Part shown: positions 24,260 to 36,661 of the stretch, piece by piece | Numbering within the stretch: position 1 is the first letter of the stretch | Layout: each line of letters starts with the position of its first letter | Origin: Nymphaea colorata | Lineage: Eukaryota; Streptophyta; Magnoliopsida; Nymphaeales; Nymphaeaceae | Reading direction: 5' to 3' | NCBI RefSeq assembly: GCF_008831285.2 | Contig: NC_045144.1 | Location: 14,063,858 to 14,127,857, forward strand | DNA: 64,000 nt | The notes under the pieces: model-generated | What the model saw: only the letters and a program-made list of their open reading frames with translations | Told to the model about the DNA's origin: nothing | The model's database searches: none | Program-made: the position numbers and the translations under genes

Positions 24260-27200
24260 AAATTGAAAATCAGTCTGCCAACCTTTTTTGGATGGCCTTT
24301 TTCTTTCTTATTTTTTGTGTCGTTAAAAGCCATGGCAAACAGTGCCTTGGATAGGTTTTAGAGACTGAATGCACCTTTTGCAATGGTTTTTAGCAACACA
24401 AAATGAAAATAAAAAAAAACATCAGGCTACAGAGGTATCTGATTTCAATTTTCTAATATATATACATGTGTGTGTGTGTGTGTCTTCGCATCCAAGGTTT
24501 TTTAAATGCTTCTCACTAGTGTCCATAAACTCCACACCACACTTGTACTTGCTCCCATATAATTTAGCCTTCAGGCTGTATAGACTGATCCATAGGGAGA
24601 GAGAGCTCACCAGATGGTGGTTTTATCCGCGAGCAAAACTTGAGTTGTCTATAGAAAACCCTTGATGGCTGTGGTGACTGCCAACATAGAGAGAGAGAGA
24701 GTTGGATAGAGAAGGATCGCAAGCTCACGGTCCAACGGTTATATATATGATCCTATTGATCATTGACGAGAGAGTGAGATGAGGTTTTGTAGTAGGGCTT
24801 ATCAGACGTGGTGCTTGGAAGTTGGAAGCACATAGATCTTGTTAGAATACAGTGTTATAGGGAACCGGGTCCGGATATGGACCCGGTACCCATGGGCATG
24901 GGAACCGAGGACGGGCTCGGTTCCCTAGGCGGGCCTCTCTTCCTCCCTCTTTTAATTCTAATCACTTATTGTAATTTGTTGATTAAGTGAATGAAGTTTT
25001 CTCTCTCCTAGGGTTGCAGTTTTGCCCCTAGGTTAGAGCCTTCCGTGGTTTTTCACCTCTTTCTGAGGTTTTCCACGTAAATCCTGTGTGGCTTTTCTTT
25101 CTCTTCTTTCGCTGCGTGTTTCTACATGGTATCAGAGCCAAAATCGTGCTGTTTGGCTTCTTTGTTCGTTTGTGATTTAGGGTTTTCTTGGAACCCTAAG
25201 TCTGAACCCTAAATCCTCGCAGACGCCGCCCGCCGCCGACGCTGCCCGCTGTCGCCTGCCTGTCGTCGCAGCCCGACGCCGGCCGCCGACGTAGCCTGGC
25301 GTGCGCCCCCGTTGTCGCTAGGACCGCCGCCGTCGTCTAGACCGCCGTCGCCTGGACCGCTGTCACTAGGACCGCCGCCGCCTGGACCGCCGTCGCCTAG
25401 ACCTCCGTCGCCAGGACCGCCGTCGCCTAGACTGCCGTCGTCGCCTGGCCTTTTTCCCGTCGACGCAGCTCTTTGTTCTGCCGCTGCCCGTCCTCGTCCT
25501 GTGCTTTTTTGGTATTCTCTGACTGTTGGATTTCTTTTGTGGACGTTATGGCTGAAGAGATGACCTCCAAGACCGATGTTACCTTTGACACGGGCAGCAA
25601 TACCAAAAGCGAAAATGTGCCTCTTCAAGTCACCTCTATTCGGCTGAACAAAGACAATTATCTCTCTTGGTCTGCTGCGCTTGAAATTGGAATCACTAGT
25701 CGCGGTCGTCTGCCTTATATCACTGGGGAGAAACCTGCACCTAGTAAAACTGATGCTGGATGGACGACTTGGGCGTTGGAAGATAGTCAAGTTAAGGTTT
25801 GGATTATTAGTTCTGTTTCTGCTGATATTCAGCCCCTTATTTTGCGAAAGTTGACCTCATATGACATGTGGACTGTGCTTGCGAGGATGTATGGCCGTAA
25901 AAAGAGAGTCCTGCGTACATACCAGATTAAACGCAGCATCTATTCTCTTAAACAGGGTGACTTGTCTGCGGGCCTTTTTCTTTGTCTGTGACATGATTAT
26001 TAGTTATCATGTGAATGATGACTGGAATTGTGGTTCTGATCATGAACTATACTGGCAGAAAGAATGGATGGACCATATCTTTGTGGGAGGTCTGCGTGAT
26101 GAGTTTGAATCCATTAGGAGTCAAATTCTCAATTGTGATGAGACCCCTGGAATTGAGGAGGTGTATGCCCGAGTGGAATCTGAGGAACAACGTCGTCAAG
26201 TGATGCATATTGACTCTAATCATGGTAGTTCACCCTCTGCTTTTGTTAGCCGTGCTCCAGGGACTGGGCAGCGTACTATTCGGCGATGCAGTCATTGTAA
26301 CAAGCTGGGACACTCTGTTGATTCTTGTTGGGATCTTCATCCTGAGAAGAGGCTCACCCGTGGTCGTCCTCCCTCTGGTAGGCGGGGTCCTCCTGTGCCT
26401 GATACTAGCTCTCCCAGTGTTGAAAAACCGAAGCTTTCCTCTGACCAAATCAAGGAATTACAAGCTTACATCAGCCGATTATCTACTACTAAGAAGGAAG
26501 CCTCCGCGTCTGAGGGAGCTCAGTTAGCCCAAGCTCTTGTTGCCACAAGTGATCAAGGTAATTCCTTACTTGGTGATTGGGTAGTGGACAGTGGAGCTAC
26601 TCATCATATGACAGGGAACCCTAAGATGTTTCAAGAGTACAAATTGTCTTCAGGGCAGCAACGAGTATCTATGGCTGATGGGTTCTCGATCTCTGTGGCT
26701 GGAAAAGAGAGTTTGTCCTTATTAAATAAATATCTTCTGCCTGATACTAGCTCTCCCAGTGTTGAAAAACCGAAGCTTTCCTCTGACGAAATCAAGGAAT
26801 TACAAGCTTACATCAGCCGATTATCTACTACTAAGGAGGAAGCCTCCACGCCTGAGGGAGCTCAGTTAGCCCAAGCTCTTGTTGCCACAAGTGATCAAGG
26901 TAATTCCTTACTTGGTGATTGGGTAGTGGACAGTGGAGCTACTCATCATATGACAGGGAACCCTAAGATGTTTCAAGAGTACAAATTGTCTTCAGGGCAG
27001 CAACGAGTATCTATGGCTGATGGGTCCTCGATCTTTGTGGCTGGAAAAGGGAGTTTGTCCTTATTAAATAAATATCTTCTGCATAATGCTCTTCATGTTC
27101 CCAATATTCCTGTGAATTTGTTATCTGTCAGTAGTATCACCAAAGAGCTCAATTGTAATCTAATTTTCTCTGCTGATCATTGTACCCTACAATACTTGGT

Positions 27201-28232
27201 GACAGGAAGAAGATTGAGATTGGTTCGGTTATTGATGGCCTCTACAGACTGCCCGTACAGGTTGCCTCTGCTCTCATTTCAGCCACTAGCAGACAGTTGA
27301 CGGGCGTGGAGGACAGGTCTAGCATTATGAGATGGCACGAGCGCCTTGGACATCTCCCATTCCAGTTGATTAAGAAGTTGTTTCTTAGGTTGTTTACTTC
27401 TGTTTCCATGGACTCCTTCACATGTGAAGTGTGTCAGCTTGCTAAGCATGTTAGGGCTTCATACCCTATTTCTATCAATAAAATCACTCGTCCTTTTATC
27501 TTGGTTCACTCTGATGTTTGGGGTCCTTCGGGAGTACCCACTTGTCATGGTTTCCATTACTTTATGATTCTGATTGATGACTACTCCCGTTGAACGTTCG
27601 TGTACTTGTTGAAAGAACGCAGTGAGGTTCCTGTCGTTGTCAAAAATTTTGTTGCCTTTGTCGAGAATCAATTTCAGACCTCTGTTCAGACTTTCCGTAC
27701 TGATAATGCCAGGGGTATGTCTCCCAATACCTGGATGACTTCCTGCAGGGCAAGGGTATTGTTCATGAGACGTCCTGTAGTTATACTCCTCCTCAAAATG
27801 GCGTGGCCGAACGTAAAAATCGCCATTTATTAGATGTCACCCGAGCTATTATGTTCCACAGGCAAGTTCCTAAGTGTTAAAATATAAATCCCTCACCAGC
27901 ACGTTGAAGAGGAGTCTCTTAGGATTCCACCTCCTTGTAGAATGTGTTAAGATATTTAATATCCTTGTAACGTGTGAAGAGTCTCTTAGGATTCTATGTT
28001 GTAGTTAATATTCTTGTTATATGTGAAGTCTCCTAGGATTCTATGTTGTAGTTAATATCCTTGTAATATGTGAAGTCTCTTAGGTTTCTATGATGTAATT
28101 AATGTCCTTGGAGCTTGTGAAATCTCCTAGGATTCTACGATTGGAGACTCTTAGAATTCTGGAAATGGGATTATAAATAGAGGCCGTGCAAACCATTTTG
28201 GCTACGGCTTCTTCTCCTCAATTTCTTCTTGT

Positions 28233-28269
<37 letters not shown>

Positions 28270-31200
28270 ATCTTCCTGCGTGAGTACTGTTTTCTGGTTA
28301 CAGATATTGGTGCTAGATTTCTATCATGGTATCAGAGAGCCAGGTTACGTTATCTCTACCAAACGAAATGCCCAAACAGGTCTGATCTAGTTAGAACTCT
28401 TTTCTCATCTTGTCTCTATCCTGAATTTACTTTTCTCTTGCGCAATTCTTGTTCCTTTTTCTTCTTGCTTACCTAAGGACACATCTTGTTATATCGTGTC
28501 TTCTTTCCCTCTCATCTTCTACCTATATACCATTCCTTTCTGCTGTCTTGGAAAACCTTTCGCATTCTGGCATGTCTTCAAGTTTTCTTCCTCACCTTAT
28601 TACCAAAAAACTCAACCATGAGAATTATCTGATCTGGAAAAGGCAAATCATGCCTTTCATAAGAAGTCAAGGCCTCTTTGGACATATCGATGGTTCAACA
28701 AAGGCTCCACCAATATCCGTTTTACAGGAAATAAAAAATGAGGCAGGAGAAGTTATTGCTGTTCATGAAGACAGCAATCCTGAACATGCTATGTGGATGA
28801 GACGTGACCAAAGTCTGGTTGCATATATTTTGTCCACTTTATCTCAACAAGTGTTACTTTCAGTTTCTGATGATTGTACTGCAGAAGAATTATGGGAAAC
28901 CCTTATGGGAAACCCTTACTGATACCTTTTCCCAAATATCAGAAGCTCGAATTATGTACTTAAAGAAAGAATTTCAGAATTTGAGCAAAGGTTCATCGTC
29001 TATCATGGATTATTTGGGGCGTATTAAGGCCGTCGCAGACCAACTTGCTGCCTCAGGGAATAACATTTCTGATAAGGAAAAGGTGCAGCAAACCTTGAAT
29101 GGACTTAGGCATGATTATCATGCTTTTATTACAGCTCTTGAGGTCCTTCTTGTTCTGCCTTCCTTCAACGAACTACAAGGTAAACTTCTCCAACACGAAA
29201 TGAATATGAAAAGAGTCATTGAAAGAACTGATCAAAGGAACTCCCAAAATGTGTTGGCTATGAATGTAAAGTTTGGTAAGAGCCATGGGAACTCCAACCA
29301 TGGTGGTCGTGGCATTCTACCAACACCACATAACCAAGGTATGTCTCCTCTGGATACTTCATGAAAGATACCAATTTGTTTTCAGTGCAACAAGAAAGGG
29401 CACATGAAGGCACAGTGTTGGTTTAATCCTCAAAATAAAAACAAAGGGGTAAGACATGATTATAAACAAGGAAGACAAAGTTTTAAATCCACCGCTGAAG
29501 ATATACAACAACTATTGATGACCGCATTCCCAAAGATGACTATAAAGCAAAATGAGCAGGGAGAATGGTTCTTGGATTCAGGTGCAGCTACCCATGTGAC
29601 AGGAAATGCAGGTAAATTGACTAACTTATCCCCTCATTACGGTAGAAGTTGCATTATAACAGGCGATGGAAAATCTCATCCCATTACACATATTGGAAAT
29701 GCACATATTCCATTGTCATTCTCGTCTCTATCAGTGTCTAATGTTGTTCTTGCTCCCAATATCAAAAAGAACATCATATCCATTTCTAAACTCATTGATG
29801 ATACAAGCTCTTCTGTTGAATTCACACCTTCTTCTGTCTATGTCAAGGACCTCCAAACGAAGAAAATGTTCGCTAGAGGGGAGCGTCAAGGGAATCTGTA
29901 CGTCTTCAAGAAATGTCTACCCAAGGATTCATCCACTTTTGATATAGGATTGAAGACATTTTCTCTTTCTCATAATGCGTCATCAGTGCCAAGTTCTTGC
30001 CATTTTCAATCAAAAGTAAGGGGCCCTAACCAATTTTTGGAGTCTGATTTGTAGCATAGTCGGCTAGGACACTGTGGTCGACATTTCATTGAAAAACTTG
30101 TCACAGATAGTCTCATTCCAAGATCAAGCTTACCTCTTACTTCAAGTGTCAAAAAATGTTCAAGTTGTGGACTTTGTAAGAGTCATGTTTTACCTTTCCA
30201 TAATATAAATCAAAGGGCTTCCAAACCTTTTGAAACTATTTTTTCTGATGTATGGGGGCCAACCCCTATTGATTCCATGTCTGGGTCAAGATATTATGTC
30301 TTATTCATTGACTCTTACTCACGTTTCACCTGGATTTACTTCATGAAACACAAATCAGAAGTACCCCACATATTTCGAAACTTCTATGCCATGATTCAAA
30401 CTAAATTTTCATCCAATGTGGTGCATTTTCAATGTGATGAAGGGGGAGAATATTTCTCGCTTGATTTTATTGAATTTCTACGTGAAAAAGGGATAACTAG
30501 ACAAATTTCCTGCCCTTACACACCACAACAAAATGGTGTAGTTGAGCAGAAACATCGACATATAGTTGAAAACGCCATGAGCATGATGCATGATACTAAT
30601 GTGCTCATTTCCTTGTGGACTGAAGCCTTTCATACTGCTGTATACATAATAAATTGTTTGCCTATGACACTCTTGATGTCTAAATCGCCATATTTTACAC
30701 TATTAGGCAAACAACCTGATTACAAGAACTTGAAGGTTTTTGGTTGTGTATGCTATGTTCACGTTGATGCTGCCTTGAGGAACCAGTTTCAAGACAAAGC
30801 TATTCAATGTAGATTCGTTGGATATGCTGATGAATATAAAGGTTTTCGATGCTATGATCCAACAACTAAACGTATCAAAACTTCAAGAAATGTCATTTTT
30901 GATGAACATAGTTTTGATAATACAAATGAAATGCCTATGACCATTGAATCTTATGATCCCTGGACCAGTACACAGTTATTCAATGCAGATCCTGTTATAG
31001 AAAATGATGTGCCTCAAAATGAAGATCCAGAGAGAGCAATACAACCGTCGGATATGGCTCAAAGTGAAAATCAAGAAGATCCAACACAGTCATCAAGTCA
31101 TCACGAAAGCAATAATGAAGAACAGAGCAACGATGCACATCGGTATTCGGGTCTTATCTACAGTCGACGACTAAGGGATAGAGATGCTCACAGTGAAGAA

Positions 31201-34200
31201 GACAATATGTCCCACCTTAGAAGATCCCAACGCATTCGTCATCCCATTCATAGGTGGGTTAGCTATGATTCTTTATCACTTGATTTTCAGTTATTCATGG
31301 CAAAAGTTGGCAAGGAGGAAGAACCTACTTCATTTGATCAAGCATCAAAATCACATCATTGGAGAAAGGCAATGAAAGAAGAAATGGATGCCTTGCATGA
31401 ATGTGGAACATGGGAGATCGTTCCGAGGCCACACGAAAAGAACGTAGTGGGCTCCAAATGGGTATACAAAATTAAATACAAACCTGACGGCAACATAGAA
31501 AGACACAAAGCAAGGTTAGTAGCAAAAGGGTTTACACAACAATATGAAAAATATTATGATGAGACATTCAGCCCTGTGATAAAAATGGGAACAATTCGCG
31601 TGATTATATCATTGGCAGTTGAATATGGATGGAGACTACATCAAATGGACGTGAAGAATGCTTTTCTTCATGGTGATTTAAGGGAGGAAGTATATATGGA
31701 ACAACCTCCAGGATACACGAAAGGAGACTCTCATGCATGGGTTTGCAAACTAAGAAAATCTATTTATGGACTTAAACAGGCCTCACGTTCGTGGTTTGAC
31801 AGTTTCTCCTGCAAGATTCAAGAATGTGGTTTTCAGAGATGTTCTCTAGATCACTCTCTTTTCATTTATCGAAAGGAAAACATATTTACTTTACTTCTTA
31901 TATATGTTGATGATATTGTTATCACAAGCAATTCAGAAAAACACATAGAAGAAGCTAAAGTTTTGATGATGCAAAACTTCAGAATGAAAGAGCTTGGTGA
32001 TTTACGATTCTTTTTTGGAGGGGAGATTGATAGGCACAATAATCGCCTCACATTGACACAACAGAAATACTTGTTGGATCTGCTGAAAAAGTCAGGTATG
32101 TCTGATTGTAAGCCTGTTGGAACTCCTAGTGTTCTAAATCAAAGACTAAGTGCTCAGGATGGGAGTTATATGAAGATCCTACATTCCTACGCAATATCGA
32201 AGTATTGTTGGGGCACTTCAATATCTTACATTTACTAGACCAGATATTATATATGCTGTGAATCAAGTATCTCAATTTATGCATGCACCTAGAGATACTC
32301 ACATGGATGCTGTCAAAATAATATTAAGATATCTTAAAAGGACAGCAGGAGATGACTTAGTTTATGGTAAGAGTGAAAATATAACTACTGGACATCAACT
32401 TATGACATTAACAGATGCAGATTGGGCTGGAGATCCCGATCAAAGAAAGTCCATTTCTGGTTTTTGTATTTTCATTGGACGTAATCTTGTGTCTTGGAGT
32501 TGTCGAAAGCAAAAGGCAGTAGCAAGATCCAGCACTGAAGCTGAATACAGATGCATGGCTGCAGGTACTGCTGAAGTTACATGGGTTAGACATTTGCTAG
32601 AAGACATTGGAGAAAAGATTAAAACGTCAATGTTAATGTGCGATAATCAAAGCGCTATTAACATTGCCTTTAATCCCATACAACATGGTCGAACAAAGCA
32701 CATTGAGATTGATCAACACTTTGTTAGACAAAAAGTGGAAGACAAGGAGATTCAGCCTATTTATGTTCGTACAGATGAACAAGTTGCAGACTTATTTACA
32801 AAAGGATTAACAAAGGAACGATTCTGGTTTCTAAAAGGCAAGTTGTACATGGTGCAAAACCATGCACAACTTGAGGGAGGGTGTTAAAATATAAATCCTT
32901 CACCAGCACGTTGAAGAGGAGTCTCTTAGGATTCCACCTCCTTGTAGAATGTGTTAAGATATTTAATGTCCTTGTAACATGTGAAGAGTCTCCTAGGATT
33001 CTATGTTGTAGTTAATATTCTTGTTATATGTGAAGTCTCTTAGAATTCTATGTTGTAGTTAATATCCTTGTAATATGTGAAGTCTCTTAGGTTTCTATGA
33101 TGTAATTAATGTCCTTGGAACTTGTGAAATCTCCTAGGATTCTTCGATTGGAGACTCTTAGAATTCTGAAAATGAGATTATAAATAGAGGCCGTGCAAAC
33201 CATTTTGGCTACGGCTTCTTCTCCTCAGTTTCTTCTTGTTTTCATTCTCTCTCTCTCTCTCTCTGTCTCTCTATCTCTATCTTCCTACGTGAGTACTGTT
33301 TTCTGGTTACAGATATTGGTGCTAGATTTCTATCACTAAGCGCTACTACTGGGGCGATGCTCTCCTCACTAGTGCCCACCTCATCAACCGTATGCCCACT
33401 CGTGTGTTGAATGACCGTACTCCTTACTCTGTGCTCAGTCCCACTCATAACCCCTGGCCTCTTACTCCTCGAGTGTTCGGGTGTGTTTGCTTTGTTCATA
33501 ACCATAGTCCCACCATTAAGAAACTTGATCCTCAGTCTGTCAAAGCTGTTTTCTTGGGGTATTCCTCCACTCAGAAGGGATATAAATGTATTGACCCTAC
33601 TACCTCCAAAATCTATGTCTCTCGGGATGTTACCTTTCATGAACATGAGGCGTATTTTCCTGTGAATCCTCTTCAGGGGGAGTGTATAGGGGACAGTGTG
33701 GAAGATACAGTCAGAGATGATAAAGACAGTCATGTGGAAGGGGGCCCTGTGGTTGATCAGCCTACATCCCGTGATCATTTGTTTGGGCAGGTTTACACTA
33801 GAAAGGAGAAAGATGTGGTTGAGACTGTTGATGTAACCAATCCCAATCCTGTGAGTTCCCTGAATGAACCAAGTTCAATGAATGAAGAGCTTCCCATAGC
33901 CCTGCGCAAGGGGACCAGGTCATGTACTTCTCACCCTATTCAGAGATTTGTCTCATATTCAAAACTCAGTAAAGAATACAAATGCTTTATTACCACTCTG
34001 TCTATGTCAGTGATTCCCAGGTGTATGGAAGGTGCTAGAGAGGATCTTAAATGGCTACAGGCTATGACAGAGGAGATGGATGCCTTGGCAAAGAACAACA
34101 CGTGGGAAGTGGTCGATATTCCCAAGGGGACTTACTTAGTTGGTTCCAAGTGAGTGTTTAGTGTGAAGTATAAACCTGATGGCACTGTGGAACGATATAA

Positions 34201-36621
34201 AGCTTGCCTGGTTGCAAAGGGGTGCAGCCAAAAATACGGAATTGACTATCTTGAAACCTTTGCTCCTATTGCAAAACTGAAGACTGTGAGGGTCATTTTG
34301 GCACTTGCAGTGCAAAAGAAATGGGGCATGGACCAGCTTGATGTCAAGAATGCCTTCTTGAATGGCCATCTAGAGGAGGAGGTCTATATGAGCATGCCTC
34401 CTGGATATGCTCAAAGTGGAAAATGCTATCATCTCAAGAAGGCCCTGTACGGCCTGAAGCAGTCCCCCAAAGCATGGTTTGAAAGACTGAGGGTGGTAAT
34501 GAAGACAAATGGGTACAAACAAGGAAATGGTGATCATACCCTGTTCATTAAGCAGAAAAGTGGCCTAGTGAGTATTCTTCTTGTGTATGTTGATGATATG
34601 ATTGTCACAGGTGATGATGAAGAAGAGAAAAGGAAGATGAAGGAGAGGTTAGCTGCTGAATTTGACCTTAAAGATCTGGGAAAATTAAGGTACTTTCTGG
34701 GAATAAAAATTGCACGATCAGAGACAGGGCTTGTTATGAGCCAAAGGAAGTACACTCTGGACCTCCTGAAAGAGACAGGTAAACTAGGATGCAGGCCCTT
34801 TCTAATTCCAATGGAGTCAGGTACAAAGATAAGTATCAAAACTGGTAACATCCTGGATGAGGAAGGAAAAATACGGTATCAGAGGCTTGTTGGTAAGCTT
34901 ATTTATCTGACTCTTCCTCGCCCTGATATTACTTATGCTGTAAATGTGTTGAGTCAGTTTATGCATGCTCCTACTGATTGCCACTGGAAGAGTGCAGAAA
35001 GAGTGTTGGGGTACCTGAAGAATAACCCAGGTAAAGGGTTACTGTATACTCGGCAGGACAAACTTGATATTGAAGGATACTCTGATGCCGATTGGGCTGG
35101 TTGCACGGATACCAGAAGGTCTACCACAGGTACTGCATCTTTCTAGGGGGAAACCTGGTGGTATGGAGGAGTAAAAGGCAGGAGGTCTGTTCTAGATCCA
35201 GTGCTGAGGCTGAATACAGGGCTGTTGCTATGGGGGTTACAGAGATGTTATGGCTAAAGATTCTTCTAGCAGATATGGGAATTTAAATTGAAGAGAATAT
35301 GAAAATGTATTGTGACAATAAGTCTGTGATTAACCGACAAATAATTCCGTCCTGCATGACAGAACCAAACATGTGGAGATAGATCGCCACTTCATACGGG
35401 AGCGCATAGATTCAAAGGAGTTGATCCTTCCTTATATGAAGTCTGAAGATCAAATTGCAGATGTTCTAACTAAGGCCTTATGTACATCTCAATTTGAAAA
35501 GAATGTTAGCAAGTTTGGCATGTTTGACATGTATGCCAAGCTTGAGGGGGAGTGTTAGAATACAGTGTTATAGGGAACCGGGTCCGGATATGGACCCGGT
35601 ACCCATGGGTGCCGGAACCGAGGACGGGCTCGGTTCCCTAGGCGGGCCTCTCTTCCTCCCTCTTTTAATTCTAATCACTTATTGTAATTTGTTGATTAAG
35701 TGAATGAAGTTTTCTCTCTCCTAGGGTTGCGGTTTTGCCCCTAGGTTAGAGCTTTCCGTGGGTTTTCACCTCTTTCTGAGGTTTTTCACGTAAATCCTGT
35801 ATGGCTTTTCTTTCTCTTCTTTCGCTGCATGTTTCTACAGATCTTAAACCTCAAGTGTAAGTTCCGAGGCAAGTAGGGGTGAACACTAGCCGAGTCGAGC
35901 TCGAGTTCAGCCAGCTCGAGCTCAGCTCGACTAACAAACCTCGAGCTCGACCAAAGCAACTCCAGCTCGACTCGGCAGAATTTGTTGAGCTCGAGCTCGA
36001 GCTCGATTAAGCTGGACAAACTCGACTCACTGCTTTGCCTTGAAATATTTGAGTCTTGGACAAAAATTCATAGCTCCTCAACCAGAGCTCCAAAAATGCT
36101 GATCTTCGGTCTGAAGATTGCCAACTAGTGATGGAATAGACGACCTTCATCTCAGGTGCAATGATGCTTCCCAGCAGGATCGCGTCATCCCAGATTGCTT
36201 GCCTAGTTCTGCCTAAAACAGCTTGTCACAGGGTTCAGGCGATGTTCTGGAGTCAGTCTCCTTCAAAAATTCGTCAAAATTCACCTGTAACTTGGATCTC
36301 CTTGAAACTTGGACCGTAGATAGGCAAGATGCTGAGGATCAAATGCCCAAAGTTTCATCTTCAAAGCAGCTTCCAGTAAGAAACGCGTTAAGGGGGAAAT
36401 TCCGCCAGAAATCTAGTAATGAATCTTCGTTCTAGCTAATCTCCTCAACTCCACATTTGGGCATAAGCTCGCCCAAGCCAGGGAGTGAGGGAAACCCTCG
36501 CTTGGGCAAAACCCTCTCCCAAGCGAGGGTTTCAGAAAGCCTCCCTTTGGCAAAACGAGAGAGAGTGTGAGATCACAGAGGGAGAGAGAGAAGGGGAGAG
36601 TAGAGGGAGAGGCTTGGACAA

Positions 36622-36661
<40 letters not shown>

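Larger units (their letters stand above)
27875..33335 (+). mobile_element. Copia-D, plus-strand Ty1/Copia retrotransposon nested in the Copia-C integrase
   Basis: A perfect 5-bp target duplication CTAAG (27870-27874, 33336-33340) encloses LTRs of 452 and 454 bp (27875-28326, 32882-33335) running TGTTAAAATAT to TTTCTATCA. They differ at about a dozen positions plus CT-repeat length. The primer-binding site TGGTATCAGAGA is at 28327 and the polypurine tract GAGGGAGGG at 32873-32881. Removing it rejoins Copia-C integrase FHRQVPK to YYWGDALLTSAHLINRMP. Gag-pol is disabled. Confidence 0.95.
24840..35839 (+). mobile_element. Copia-C, plus-strand Ty1/Copia retrotransposon carrying Copia-D
   Basis: A perfect 5-bp target duplication GATCT (24835-24839, 35840-35844) encloses two 287-bp LTRs (24840-25126, 35553-35839). 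They differ at about ten positions, four of them clustered. The primer-binding site TGGTATCAGAGCC begins at 25127, and the polypurine tract GAGGGGGAG is at 35544-35552. The element spans 11.0 kb, of which 5.5 kb is the nested Copia-D. Its own gag-pol is broken by several shifts and stops and carries an internal 342-bp tandem duplication. Confidence 0.95.

Noticed and set aside
25209-25790. 193-residue minus-strand ORF rich in Gly and Asp, and a plus-strand Pro-rich ORF
   Set aside because: Both are read-through of the GC-rich 15-bp repeat in the Copia-C leader and overlap gag.
27987-28143. Regular 47-bp spaced repeats considered as a CRISPR-like array
   Set aside because: The window is plant nuclear DNA, the units are imperfect over their whole length without unique spacers, and they lie in an LTR that occurs twice.
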